The translations under genes and the position numbers were made by a program. Positions 1-7,435 of a DNA stretch of 22,334 nt are shown here, in pieces; the first letter of the stretch is position 1, and every line of letters starts with the position of its first letter. The stretch covers positions 1-22,334 of the forward strand of contig JAGODA010000007.1 in assembly GCA_017998475.1 (NCBI GenBank). Reading direction: 5' to 3'. The notes below the pieces were generated by a model, which ran no database searches, was not told the origin of the DNA, and saw nothing but the letters and a program-made list of their open reading frames with translations. The DNA comes from Spirochaetota bacterium. Lineage in GTDB: Bacteria > Spirochaetota > UBA4802 > UBA5368.

Positions 1-1
1 G

Positions 2-1510
2 GCCGTCGATCGCTGCCGGTCCAAGGGTTATTCATTCCCGCGCATCACCTCGTGGATCAGGGCGAACAAGAAGGACTTCGAGCTGGTAAAGGAAATGAAG
101 ATCGAGGAGACCGGCATACTCACCTCTGTGTCGGATTACCACATCTTTCTGAAGCTCAACAAGACCCGCCGTGAGGCGATGGAGGAATACCTGGAGATCG
201 TGTACGCCGCGCTGGAGAACAACATCATTCCGCGGCTTCATTTCGAGGACATAACGAGGGCGGACTTTTACGGCTTTGTCATTCCGTTCGCGCAGAAACT
301 CGTCCGGATAATGGAGAAAGGAAAGATCCCCATAAAGATACGCCTGTGCGACACCATGGGTTACGGAGTGACCTATCCCATGGCCGAGCTGCCGCGGTCG
401 GTGCCGAGGATGATACGCGCGATGATCGACGAAGCCGGAATGCCCGGCGAGCTCCTCGAGTGGCACGGTCATAACGACTTCCACCGCGGCTTCACCAACG
501 CCACCTACGCGTGGATGTACGGATGTGAGACGGTCAACACGACGTTGCTGGGTTTTGGCGAACGTACGGGAAATACGCCGCTCGAGGCGATGGTCGTTGA
601 ATACCTGTCGCTGACAGGCGATGACGAAGGAATAGACCTCACGGCGATCACCGATATGGCCCACTACTTCGAGTCGATCGGTTTCAAGATACCCGAGAAC
701 TATCCCTTCGTGGGAGCGGACTTTAACGTGACCCGGGCGGGCATTCATGTGGATGGGCTCATCAAGAACGAGGAGATTTACAACATCTTCAATACCGAGA
801 AGCTGCTCAAACGTCCGATCGCGATCGCCATAACCGACAAGAGCGGGACGGCCGGGATAGCACGCTGGCTGAACAGTCATCTCGGGCTGGCCGGCGAAGG
901 CGCCATCGACAAGAAACACCCCGGCGTCGTCGGCATGCACAAGGAGATTCTCAAGCAGTACGAGGCGGGGCGCGAGACATCGATGTCGAACGATGAGCTC
1001 GAGAAACTGGCCAGAAAGCATCTGCCGGTATATTTCATCTCCGACTTCGACCGCATCAAATTCCGCGAAAAGAAGTACGCCTTTTCACTGCTCGAGCGTT
1101 TTCTGGAAAACGCGGATATCAGGTCGATGCAGCGTGAAAAACAGGAGGCGCGGCTTCAGGACCTCGTGGACGAATATCCTTTTGTGTCGTTCGCGTATGT
1201 CGTCGATACCAGCGGCGACAAGGTGACACGGCATATCACACAGCTGTCGGACAAGTCGAAGTACGACAAGAACCTCATCGACAAGAACTATGCCGATCGC
1301 GACTGGTTCATCAATGTCGTGAAGACGGGCAAGATTTATGTGTCCGACATCTTTACCTCGAAGATTACCGGGAGTCTCATGATAACGGTGTCCGGCCCGA
1401 TCAGCGACGAGAACGACAAGCTGATAGGTGTACTCGGTCTCGACATCCGCTTCGAGGACGTCGCAAAGATCGAGGATATGGATGTGAGCGAAAGCGCTGG
1501 CAAGAATTAG
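2..1510 (+). CDS. HMGL/isopropylmalate-synthase-like acyltransferase with C-terminal Cache domain (5' partial)
   Basis: The reading frame is open from base 2, so the true start and the N-terminal part of the TIM barrel (including any DRE metal motif) lie outside the window. 502 residues are visible. Counting from base 2, residues 1 to about 330 carry the signatures of the DRE-TIM metallolyase family (isopropylmalate, homocitrate and citramalate synthases): LCDTMGYG, the metal-binding HGHND at 155-159, the GFGERTGN loop, then GIHVDGLIKNEEIY. Members condense acetyl-CoA or another acyl-CoA with a 2-oxoacid; the substrate here cannot be read. A helical linker leads to residues about 380-495, a Cache/PDC-type sensor with VVDTSG, YADRDWF, SDIF, ITVSGPISD and GVLGLDI. 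No membrane segment is visible, so the sensor should be cytosolic. A LeuA-type regulatory domain is absent. The family call is firm; the exact reaction is open. Confidence 0.88.
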   Translation, partial: AVDRCRSKGYSFPRITSWIRANKKDFELVKEMKIEETGILTSVSDYHIFLKLNKTRREAMEEYLEIVYAALENNIIPRLHFEDITRADFYGFVIPFAQKLVRIMEKGKIPIKIRLCDTMGYGVTYPMAELPRSVPRMIRAMIDEAGMPGELLEWHGHNDFHRGFTNATYAWMYGCETVNTTLLGFGERTGNTPLEAMVVEYLSLTGDDEGIDLTAITDMAHYFESIGFKIPENYPFVGADFNVTRAGIHVDGLIKNEEIYNIFNTEKLLKRPIAIAITDKSGTAGIARWLNSHLGLAGEGAIDKKHPGVVGMHKEILKQYEAGRETSMSNDELEKLARKHLPVYFISDFDRIKFREKKYAFSLLERFLENADIRSMQREKQEARLQDLVDEYPFVSFAYVVDTSGDKVTRHITQLSDKSKYDKNLIDKNYADRDWFINVVKTGKIYVSDIFTSKITGSLMITVSGPISDENDKLIGVLGLDIRFEDVAKIEDMDVSESAGKN

Positions 1511-1526
1511 GAGTTACCGGAAACAC

Positions 1527-1560
1527 ACGAGGAGGCCCGGTGTTCGCCGGGCCTCCTCGT
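1527..1560 (+). terminator. Strong hairpin after the HMGL-Cache gene
   Basis: A perfect 14-bp stem (1527-1540 with 1547-1560) closes a 6-base loop TGTTCG, 16 bases after the stop codon. Only two T residues follow, so it is a poor classical rho-independent terminator on sequence alone. Its position between convergent genes fits a bidirectional terminator or a 3'-end stabilising hairpin. Confidence 0.7.
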
Positions 1561-1602
1561 TCAGAGCGGCCCGGCGGTAAGAACCTGGCCGAAGATGTGG
1601 AC

Positions 1603-1833
1603 TTACATATAGCGCTCGATCGTGTCCATAAGGGCCTCTTCGAGATCGGAAAGGCACGAGATTCTCTCCTCGAAGCTCAGTGAATCGAACGAAGGAATTG
1701 TCACGTCCTCTCCGGTCATTTCCGTGGAAACACTCACCGAATCGCCCGTTGTATCGATGGATATCGCCGCGGAAAGCGTGATCAACGCTCCGTTGCGCCT
1801 TCGCCGTATTTTGACGTTGAGAAGCGTGTTCAT
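1603..1833 (-). CDS. Small conserved-looking hypothetical protein, 76 aa
   Basis: I do not recognise the family. The protein has a short basic N-terminus (KIRRRR), a central stretch rich in Ser, Thr and Val likely to form beta strands (about residues 16-45), and an acidic helical tail (FEERISCLSDLEEALMDTIERYM is cut here to its core, LSDLEEALMDTIERYM). There is no signal peptide or membrane segment. Its ATG overlaps the TGA of the upstream alpha/beta hydrolase in an ATGA arrangement, which is typical of translational coupling and the main reason to treat it as a real gene. Its function may be linked to the hydrolase, but nothing in the sequence names it. Confidence 0.6.
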   Translation of the reverse strand: MNTLLNVKIRRRRNGALITLSAAISIDTTGDSVSVSTEMTGEDVTIPSFDSLSFEERISCLSDLEEALMDTIERYM

Positions 1834-2612
1834 CGCGATTCAACCCGTTTCCTTCCGGGGTCGGCATGAGAAGAAATCCAGGATGGAATTTCGTCCCTCA
1901 ACAGCCGAAGGTCCCCTTCGCGGGTCAGATTGTGGTCGCCGTCGGGGACCACAACGACCTTCCGCTCGACAGCGAGCACATCCCGCAGAATGCCCGCGTT
2001 GCGAACGTTTACGACGCGGTCTTCGGCGCCATGTATAACGAGTGTCGGCACGGAGACCGAACGTACGGTAGATATCATGTCGAGAGCACGCGCTTCCCTG
2101 AAAAATCCGTTCCCGATGGGTATTCCGTCAACGATCGTATATCCGTCTTCAGGAAGGCCTGTAAGGTCGAGTCCGCCGGAAAGCGTATCGAGCAGGCCGC
2201 CGAGATCGACCGGGGTGGCGATGAGTGTAAGGGAGCGGAGGTCTTCAGGCAGTGACGCGGCGTAGAGGAGAGCGACCACACCACCCATGCTCGAGCCGAC
2301 AAGGTGCAGGTGGCTGGCGCCGCGTGCCCGAAGGAACGCCACGGCCGATTCAAGGTCGCGGACTTCCCGCAGTATGGAGAATTTTTTGAAGCTCTCCGGT
2401 ATGCCTGACACGAAGGAGAAATCGAAGGTGAGGAGAGTAAATCCGGTACCCGTGATATCGGCGGCCAGGTTCACTATTTTATACGCGTCCTTCGAGGAAA
2501 ACAGGCCATGGCAGAAGAGCACGGTCCCCCTGGAGTCTTCCGCTGGAGAGTACAGGCGTCCACTGAGCAGATCCCCCTGATCGTTATGGAATACGATATT
2601 TTCAGTTTTCAT
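1830..2612 (-). CDS. Alpha/beta hydrolase (serine esterase/acyltransferase type)
   Basis: 260 residues, the usual length of a stand-alone alpha/beta hydrolase. After a short N-terminal strand region comes the oxyanion-hole strand VLFCHGLFSS (31-40), the nucleophile elbow GSSMGG with Ser108, a short lid region at about 135-175 rich in Gly and Leu, then HGAEDRV with Asp198 and DGDHNL with His227, completing a plausible catalytic triad. No signal peptide is visible, so the enzyme should be cytosolic. It resembles the broad group of serine aminopeptidase-like or feruloyl-esterase-like hydrolases; the natural ester or amide substrate cannot be inferred. It lies upstream of, and overlaps by 4 bases, the small 76-aa gene. 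An AT-rich block with a TATAAT box lies about 90 bp upstream, so it may have its own promoter. The fold and catalytic class are secure. Confidence 0.9.
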   Translation of the reverse strand: MKTENIVFHNDQGDLLSGRLYSPAEDSRGTVLFCHGLFSSKDAYKIVNLAADITGTGFTLLTFDFSFVSGIPESFKKFSILREVRDLESAVAFLRARGASHLHLVGSSMGGVVALLYAASLPEDLRSLTLIATPVDLGGLLDTLSGGLDLTGLPEDGYTIVDGIPIGNGFFREARALDMISTVRSVSVPTLVIHGAEDRVVNVRNAGILRDVLAVERKVVVVPDGDHNLTREGDLRLLRDEIPSWISSHADPGRKRVESR

Positions 2613-2703
2613 CTCGATTGAATGCCTGCCAGATTATAGCGCACCGAACGGACCGCTTCCGCGATGAAAAACAGACTACCGGTAACAGATCGGATGCTAT
2701 TGG

Positions 2704-2740
2704 ACAATTATAATTTTAAATTTATATTATTTTTAACATT
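2704..2740 (-). promoter_or_regulatory. AT-rich promoter candidate for the alpha/beta hydrolase
   Basis: In a GC-rich region this block is almost pure A/T. Read on the minus strand it holds TATAAT (2712 down to 2707) with TTAAAA (2736-2731) 18 bases upstream as a possible -35 box. Transcription would begin near 2700, leaving a leader of about 88 bases before the ATG at 2612. Supported by sequence match only. Confidence 0.45.
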
Positions 2741-2779
2741 GAATATGCATGAGCGATGGAAGAAGGTCGGTGTCGCCTT

Positions 2780-3238
2780 CTATGGTGATCGCACCAGGCG
2801 TATTTCAGGTTCGAAGTATCCGTCCGAAGATCGTCCGTCGATGACTGTGCGCGTGGGTGAGAGAACGAGGCCGGGCGCCTTCGATGTACCCGAAAGAGAT
2901 GCACGGAAGACGAAGTACGTCGAAGAGGTTTTCGTAAAACCGGAGCCTGAAGACGGTGAAAGAGCGTTTGCGTCGTTCTTCATTTCGTAGATGTTTATCC
3001 TGATCGCGTCGTCGCCCTCCGCGGTGTATATCCCCTTGAAAACGACAGCGCTTGTATTGAGATGGATGACGCAGAGGGACTGGTAATTTTTCTGAAACCT
3101 GAAGGTATAACCGTAGCCGCCCTTGTACAGGAGGCGCCAGGTTCCGTGAAGGCGCGATATGTCAAGCTTCCCCGCGGGATGCAGTCCCGTTACGGGCAGG
3201 AGCCAGAAGGACAGGAGAATGGCCAGCGTCCTTTTCAT
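2780..3238 (-). CDS. Small secreted protein of unknown function, lipocalin-like in character
   Basis: The open frame extends up to 3331, but the start at 3238 is preferred. It gives a clean signal peptide, MKRTLAILLSFWLLPVTG, with a probable cleavage after HPA near residue 22, and it avoids overlapping the upstream gene at 3306. The ribosome binding site is weak. The mature part of about 130 residues starts with a motif LHGTWRLLYKGGYGYTFRF and continues with alternating aromatic and polar residues typical of a small beta barrel. The L-x-G-x-W pattern near the N-terminus is reminiscent of lipocalin-like domains, but I cannot assign a family. No lipobox cysteine is present after the signal, so it should be periplasmic or secreted rather than lipid-anchored. 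It sits 67 bp downstream of the ATP-grasp fusion gene on the same strand and may be co-transcribed with it. Confidence 0.65.
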   Translation of the reverse strand: MKRTLAILLSFWLLPVTGLHPAGKLDISRLHGTWRLLYKGGYGYTFRFQKNYQSLCVIHLNTSAVVFKGIYTAEGDDAIRINIYEMKNDANALSPSSGSGFTKTSSTYFVFRASLSGTSKAPGLVLSPTRTVIDGRSSDGYFEPEIRLVRSP

Positions 3239-3305
3239 CTTGCGGGAACGATAAACCCGTGGTCGCACTTCCGCAATTCTTTTATTAATACCGTAAAACC
3301 TCTGG

Positions 3306-5558
3306 CTACACCGATACCGGCGGGCGTTCACCGAGGCGCCGGACTATGTCGGCGCTTATGTCGGCTAAGCGCTCGCAGCCGGTGAGTATCATGGCCTGCT
3401 CGAGCTCCCTCCTGAGCGAGTTTAGGTAGAAGCTCACTCCCCGCGGACCCATGCCTACGGCCGCGATGGCGATCGGGCGCCCGATGAGCACGTAATCCGC
3501 GCCCAGGGCAAGCGCCTTGAGCACATCTACACCGGTGCGGAAGCCGCCGTCTATCATGATACGGATGCGTCCGCGGACCTCCCGTACGATTTCCTCGAGG
3601 ACGTCCATGGTCCCGGCCATCTCGTCCAGCACCCGGCCGCCGTGGTTGGATATGACAATGCCGTGAGCTCCGGTCTCGACGGCGAGTACGGCGTCGCGAA
3701 CGGTCATTATCCCTTTTAAAATAAAGGGAGCGCGCGTGGATCCGATGAGCGCGCGGAGATCGGACGGGCTCTTGGGGCCCACGGCCTGGTTTTTCATGGT
3801 CATGGTCTTGAAGACGACGGCGTCGATGTCCATTCCAACGGCGACGGCGTTTACCTTCTCCGCGGCCTCTATCCGCAACATCACCTCTCTGTTGTCGGCC
3901 CTGGGCTTGAATACGGGAACGCCGGCGCCCGATGCTTCCTGAAGAGCCTGTATGCCGATCTTGTATTTGTCGGGCGTCGCTCCGTCGCCGACGAAAGCGA
4001 TGGTGCCCGCCTCGATACAGCCCTGTATGACCGCGCGGTTGTATTCCAGCTCGTCCATGGCGCCGCCCATGTTGGTGACGCTTCCGGTGATCGGGGCGGC
4101 CATGACGGGCAGTGCGAGAGGAGTCCCGAAAAACGACGTGGAGGTATCGGGCTGCGTGACGGCGTGGATGACGCGCGTATTGATCTTGTAGCCCTGAAAG
4201 GCCTCGCTGTTGCGCCTGAACGAGGCACCGGTCCCGGCGCCGCCCATCCCGGGTACCCCTGTCGGGCAGTCCCTTCCATCACAGGTCTTGCACGCGTAAC
4301 AGGCCTTCTTGAAACGCTCGCGCGCCGCGACCCGGATGACCTCCATGGAGAGTTCCGCCTCCTCGAAGACCTCGATGGTGAGGGCCTCGCGGCAGCGTCG
4401 GACAGCCTCCTCGGCCTCGGGGAGGGTGTCGGCGACGGCTATGATATGACCGGCCTTCTCCACGTTGGAGCGCGGCTCGACTACGCGGTCTCCCGGTTTG
4501 ACGTTAATGAATATCTCGGCGATGCCGGGAATTTTCAGCGCGTCCTCGATTCCGGCGACACGGCGGACAATGCCGGGACGGGTTATGATCGCCCGCTCGA
4601 TGGAAACCCGGTGGTGAAGCGGCTCGAGATTGCCTGGCTCCTGGCCCAGGGCGATCTCGATTGCGGCGCGAATGAGATCGACGCCGGTGGAAAGAGGATA
4701 GGTATAGGCGGACATAAAGCCGCCCGAAAGACGGGCCGCGAGCTCGCCGATCATGGGGCCGTGGGGGGTAAGTTTGATGTCGCCCTTCGCGCATCCGTTT
4801 TCGATACCGAGAGCGCGGATTCCCTTTTTCATCACCTCGCAGGCCGCCTGCTGCATCGCTTCGGGAAGCTGCGAGGGCATCGTATGACCCGTCTCCACAA
4901 AATAGGGAGCGCGCTCGATAATCCTGTCGGCTACGCCGGTTATGGTTATTTCGCCCTTATAGACGACCGCGTCGATAGAAAGTTCGGGGCCATCCATGAA
5001 TTCCTCGATGATGAGCTCTCCGCTCGGAGAGGCGGCCTTGGCGAACTTGAAAGCGTCCGCGATCTGGGTTTTGTTGTCGATGCGCATAACGCCACGAGCT
5101 CCCATATTGTCGGTGGGCTTGAGCACGAGCGGGAAGGAGAGAAGCCGGCACGCCTTCTTGGCGTCAGAGAGCGACCATACGGGAAGGAAACTCGGGCACG
5201 GAACATCGTGGGCCGTAAAACGCATTCGCATCTTCAGTTTGTTTGTCGATGCCTCGGCGTCGTCGAATTTGATCCCGGGGAGGCCAAGGGCGTTGGCCAC
5301 GGCAGCCACGGTCATCGAGGCGTCCGTGCCGACGGTGAGAACCGCGTGGATGGGTGTGATTTCGTTCTGCGTCTTCGCCACGCGCACCGAGCCCTCTATA
5401 TCGCGGGTGGACATGACGATCGGGATATCGGCGTATTTCATCCCCAGGGCGTTGGGATTATAATCGGTTACGATGACCTGATGTCCCATTCTCTTCGCGG
5501 CCTGAACCGCGGGGGTTTGAAGAAGTCCTCCACCTATGATCATGATGGTCTTTTTCAT
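3306..5558 (-). CDS. ATP-grasp ligase fused to FMN-dependent alpha-hydroxyacid dehydrogenase
   Basis: A 750-residue two-enzyme protein in one uninterrupted frame. Residues 1 to about 410 are an ATP-grasp carboxylate ligase of the PurK/PurT/biotin-carboxylase-like type: a Rossmann-like start IMIIGGGLLQTPA, the ATP-binding VLKPTDNMGARGV (145-157) and EEFMDG (185-190), and the metal-binding region IGELAARLSGG (270-280). Residues 420-431 are C-x2-C-x2-C-x4-C, compatible with an iron-sulfur cluster or metal site. Residues about 435-750 are an FMN TIM barrel of the glycolate oxidase/lactate dehydrogenase family: MAAPITG (486-492), Lys615 in ILKGI, SNHGGR (637-642) with the catalytic His639 and Arg642, and the phosphate-binding DGGFRTG...GADYVLIGRP (670-694). 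An AGGCGGG stretch before the ATG is a modest ribosome binding site. The HAD phosphatase gene lies 133 bp upstream. The domains are clear; the joint reaction is unknown. Confidence 0.9.
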   Translation of the reverse strand: MKKTIMIIGGGLLQTPAVQAAKRMGHQVIVTDYNPNALGMKYADIPIVMSTRDIEGSVRVAKTQNEITPIHAVLTVGTDASMTVAAVANALGLPGIKFDDAEASTNKLKMRMRFTAHDVPCPSFLPVWSLSDAKKACRLLSFPLVLKPTDNMGARGVMRIDNKTQIADAFKFAKAASPSGELIIEEFMDGPELSIDAVVYKGEITITGVADRIIERAPYFVETGHTMPSQLPEAMQQAACEVMKKGIRALGIENGCAKGDIKLTPHGPMIGELAARLSGGFMSAYTYPLSTGVDLIRAAIEIALGQEPGNLEPLHHRVSIERAIITRPGIVRRVAGIEDALKIPGIAEIFINVKPGDRVVEPRSNVEKAGHIIAVADTLPEAEEAVRRCREALTIEVFEEAELSMEVIRVAARERFKKACYACKTCDGRDCPTGVPGMGGAGTGASFRRNSEAFQGYKINTRVIHAVTQPDTSTSFFGTPLALPVMAAPITGSVTNMGGAMDELEYNRAVIQGCIEAGTIAFVGDGATPDKYKIGIQALQEASGAGVPVFKPRADNREVMLRIEAAEKVNAVAVGMDIDAVVFKTMTMKNQAVGPKSPSDLRALIGSTRAPFILKGIMTVRDAVLAVETGAHGIVISNHGGRVLDEMAGTMDVLEEIVREVRGRIRIMIDGGFRTGVDVLKALALGADYVLIGRPIAIAAVGMGPRGVSFYLNSLRRELEQAMILTGCERLADISADIVRRLGERPPVSV

Positions 5559-5691
5559 GGGGCCCGCCTGTGCACGTATGGATTTTCCGGTGTGCCGGGT
5601 TATGTCACACTGTATCCATATTTTCGGCCGGGGGGCTCGATTTAATAATCATTTTAACGGAAGGGGCGCGGAAATAGTGAGCATAAACCGA

Positions 5692-6348
5692 CTATCGCCA
5701 CCATAATACGGGCCACCCCCGAAGGCGGGCGACGCGTTTGAGCCTACGGGCCGGGGTGACGCACATCGGAAAACCCACCTTGTCGAGTACGGGAAGGTCG
5801 GCCGCGGCGTCCGCGTAATAGAAGGCGTCTTCGAGCGAGCTGCGGCTGGACGCGCAGTAGAGTATCACGCGATTGAGCTTTTCGGCGCCGTAACAGTATT
5901 TTCCGGCAAGTCTGCCGGTCAATACGCCGTTGTGGGCCTCGAGCGAGGTGCAGATGCAGTCATCCATGCCGAGGTGCTTTCTGACGGGTTCACAGATGTA
6001 GGTTGTGGAGGCGGAGAGGATGACGGTTTTACCTCCATTGGAGCGATGAAATTCGACGGCCTCCCGGGCCTCCCGGCGAACACGGTGTATGAGCACGTCT
6101 TCGAAAAACCGCGCGCAGAAATCGCGGATCTTCTTTTCGGGCCAGCCCCGGTATTTCATGATCCAGCGACCCACGATTTCGCCGCTGTCCGTAAATCCGG
6201 CCCGGTAGAGGAGCGACGAATAAATACCATTCACCAGTTCGCTGTGACTGAGCAGGCCGTTTTTATACGAGTAGCGGACGAGGTACCGGCCGCTGCTGCC
6301 CGAGAGGAGTGTGTTGTCGAGGTCGAAAAACGCTATGTATGGTTTCAT
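5692..6348 (-). CDS. HAD-superfamily subclass IB phosphatase (SerB-like)
   Basis: The frame is open to 6423, but the ATG at 6348 is chosen because MKPYIAFFDLDNTLL puts HAD motif I right at the N-terminus and GGGGCAGG lies just upstream. The resulting 218 residues fit the HAD-IB size. Motif I is DLDNTLL (nucleophile Asp9, Asp11). An alpha-helical cap covers about 20-100. Motif II is the serine of ILSAST (110-115), Lys157 is the probable conserved lysine, and motif III is YADAAADLPVLD with Asp180 and Asp184. Motif III lacks the Gly and Ser of the commoner GDSxxD form. The family includes phosphoserine phosphatase and phosphatases of lipid headgroup or small phosphomonoesters; the substrate is not evident. 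It heads a leftward run of genes and diverges from pyrB across a 137-bp gap. The family call is strong. Confidence 0.87.
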   Translation of the reverse strand: MKPYIAFFDLDNTLLSGSSGRYLVRYSYKNGLLSHSELVNGIYSSLLYRAGFTDSGEIVGRWIMKYRGWPEKKIRDFCARFFEDVLIHRVRREAREAVEFHRSNGGKTVILSASTTYICEPVRKHLGMDDCICTSLEAHNGVLTGRLAGKYCYGAEKLNRVILYCASSRSSLEDAFYYADAAADLPVLDKVGFPMCVTPARRLKRVARLRGWPVLWWR

Positions 6349-6444
6349 GCCTGCCCCGCTTTGGATCTCACAATGATGCGGACCGGGGATGTTTTGTCCA
6401 TATTTTTGTGAACGGGAGAGCACACCCTTTTTTTTATATTTACG

Positions 6445-6472
6445 TTGACAGGTACCCCCATGCTCAGATAAC
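6445..6472 (+). promoter_or_regulatory. Probable sigma-70-type promoter of pyrBC
   Basis: A perfect TTGACA at 6445-6450 is followed after 16 bases by GATAAC at 6467-6472 (4 of 6 matches to TATAAT). An A/T-rich tract lies just upstream (6428-6442). Transcription would start near 6479, only about 7 bases before the pyrB ATG at 6486, so the mRNA would be nearly leaderless. This agrees with the lack of a clear Shine-Dalgarno sequence there. Confidence 0.55.
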
Positions 6473-6485
6473 CTGTGGTTTTAAG

Positions 6486-7433
6486 ATGAACGGGCTCAAG
6501 CGAAAAGACCTACTCGATATACAATCCCTCAGCACCGAGGAAATATCCCTTATCTGTCAGTCGGCGCGTTATTTCAAGGACCTTTTCACGCGCTCCGTTA
6601 AGACCGTGCCGATCCTTCGGGGGAAGACCGTATGCACACTGTTTTATGAACCGTCGACCAGGACCCGGATCAGCTTCGAACTGGCGGCGAAGCGTCTCTC
6701 GGCCGATATGATCAATGTCGCGGTGGCGACCTCGAGCGTGGTGAAGGGGGAGTCGCTCATCGACACGGTGCACACGATGGAGGCCATGAAGGCCGATTAC
6801 ATCGTGATGAGACATGCGGCGTCGCTGGCGCCGCATTTTTTATCGAAAAACATCGAGGCATCGGTTATCAACGCGGGCGACGGCTTTCACGCACATCCCA
6901 CGCAGGCCCTGCTGGACACCTATTCGATACTCGAAAAAAAAGGGACTCTCGAGGGGTTGCGCATTGGAATCGTGGGGGATATAAAACATTCCCGGGTTGC
7001 GCGCTCGGACATCGAAGCGTTCAAGCGCCTCGGGGCGCGAGTGGTGCTGTGCGGACCGCCGACGCTGGTCCCCGACGAGTTCAGGATCTACGACGTGGAT
7101 ATCTCCTATAACCTCGACGAAATACTGCCGGAGCTGGACGTAATCAACATGCTGCGCATACAGCGCGAGCGTCAGAAAGGCTCGCTCTTCCCATCGCTGC
7201 GCGAGTATCATCAGCAGTACGCGCTCACCGAGGATCGGCTGGGACGGTGCAAATCGGACATCATCGTGATGCATCCGGGACCCATCAATCGCGGGATCGA
7301 GATCGACCACCGGGTTGCCGACAGCCCCAACTCGATCATCAACGAACAGGTCACAAACGGGGTCGCGGTCCGCATGTCGATATTCTACCTGCTCGCCGGG
7401 GGGACCCCGCTCGAGGAAATCGATAAGGTATAG
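6486..7433 (+). CDS. pyrB: Aspartate carbamoyltransferase catalytic subunit
   Basis: Transfers the carbamoyl group from carbamoyl phosphate to L-aspartate, making N-carbamoyl-aspartate, the second step of de novo UMP synthesis, in the cytosol. The frame extends up to 6309, but the ATG at 6486 gives 315 residues, the normal length, and starts the first helix correctly. Carbamoyl phosphate site: FYEPSTRTR (53-61), SSVVKGES (83-90) with Lys87, and RH at 109-110. The HPTQALLD motif is at 137-144. Aspartate binding: RIQRER (224-229). The carbamoyl-transferase C-terminal motif MHPGPINRG is at 262-270. pyrC begins 2 bases after the stop codon, so the two form an operon. No pyrI regulatory subunit gene is present next to it. 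The identification is essentially certain. Confidence 0.97.
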   Translation: MNGLKRKDLLDIQSLSTEEISLICQSARYFKDLFTRSVKTVPILRGKTVCTLFYEPSTRTRISFELAAKRLSADMINVAVATSSVVKGESLIDTVHTMEAMKADYIVMRHAASLAPHFLSKNIEASVINAGDGFHAHPTQALLDTYSILEKKGTLEGLRIGIVGDIKHSRVARSDIEAFKRLGARVVLCGPPTLVPDEFRIYDVDISYNLDEILPELDVINMLRIQRERQKGSLFPSLREYHQQYALTEDRLGRCKSDIIVMHPGPINRGIEIDHRVADSPNSIINEQVTNGVAVRMSIFYLLAGGTPLEEIDKV

Positions 7434-7435
7434 CA

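Noticed and set aside
32..1021. 329-residue minus-strand open frame opposite the HMGL enzyme
   Set aside because: Fully antisense to conserved HMGL motifs, with a His- and Arg-rich composition typical of a shadow frame.
2761..2781. Inverted repeat AGAAGG/CCTTCT at the end of the secreted-protein gene
   Set aside because: A 6-bp stem with a 9-base loop and no T tract on the minus strand; likely chance.
4164..5645. 493-residue plus-strand open frame opposite the ATP-grasp fusion
   Set aside because: It lies almost wholly antisense to a gene with clear enzyme motifs, has no recognisable domain, and is rich in Gly, Arg, Asp and His, as expected from the mirror frame of a GC-rich gene.
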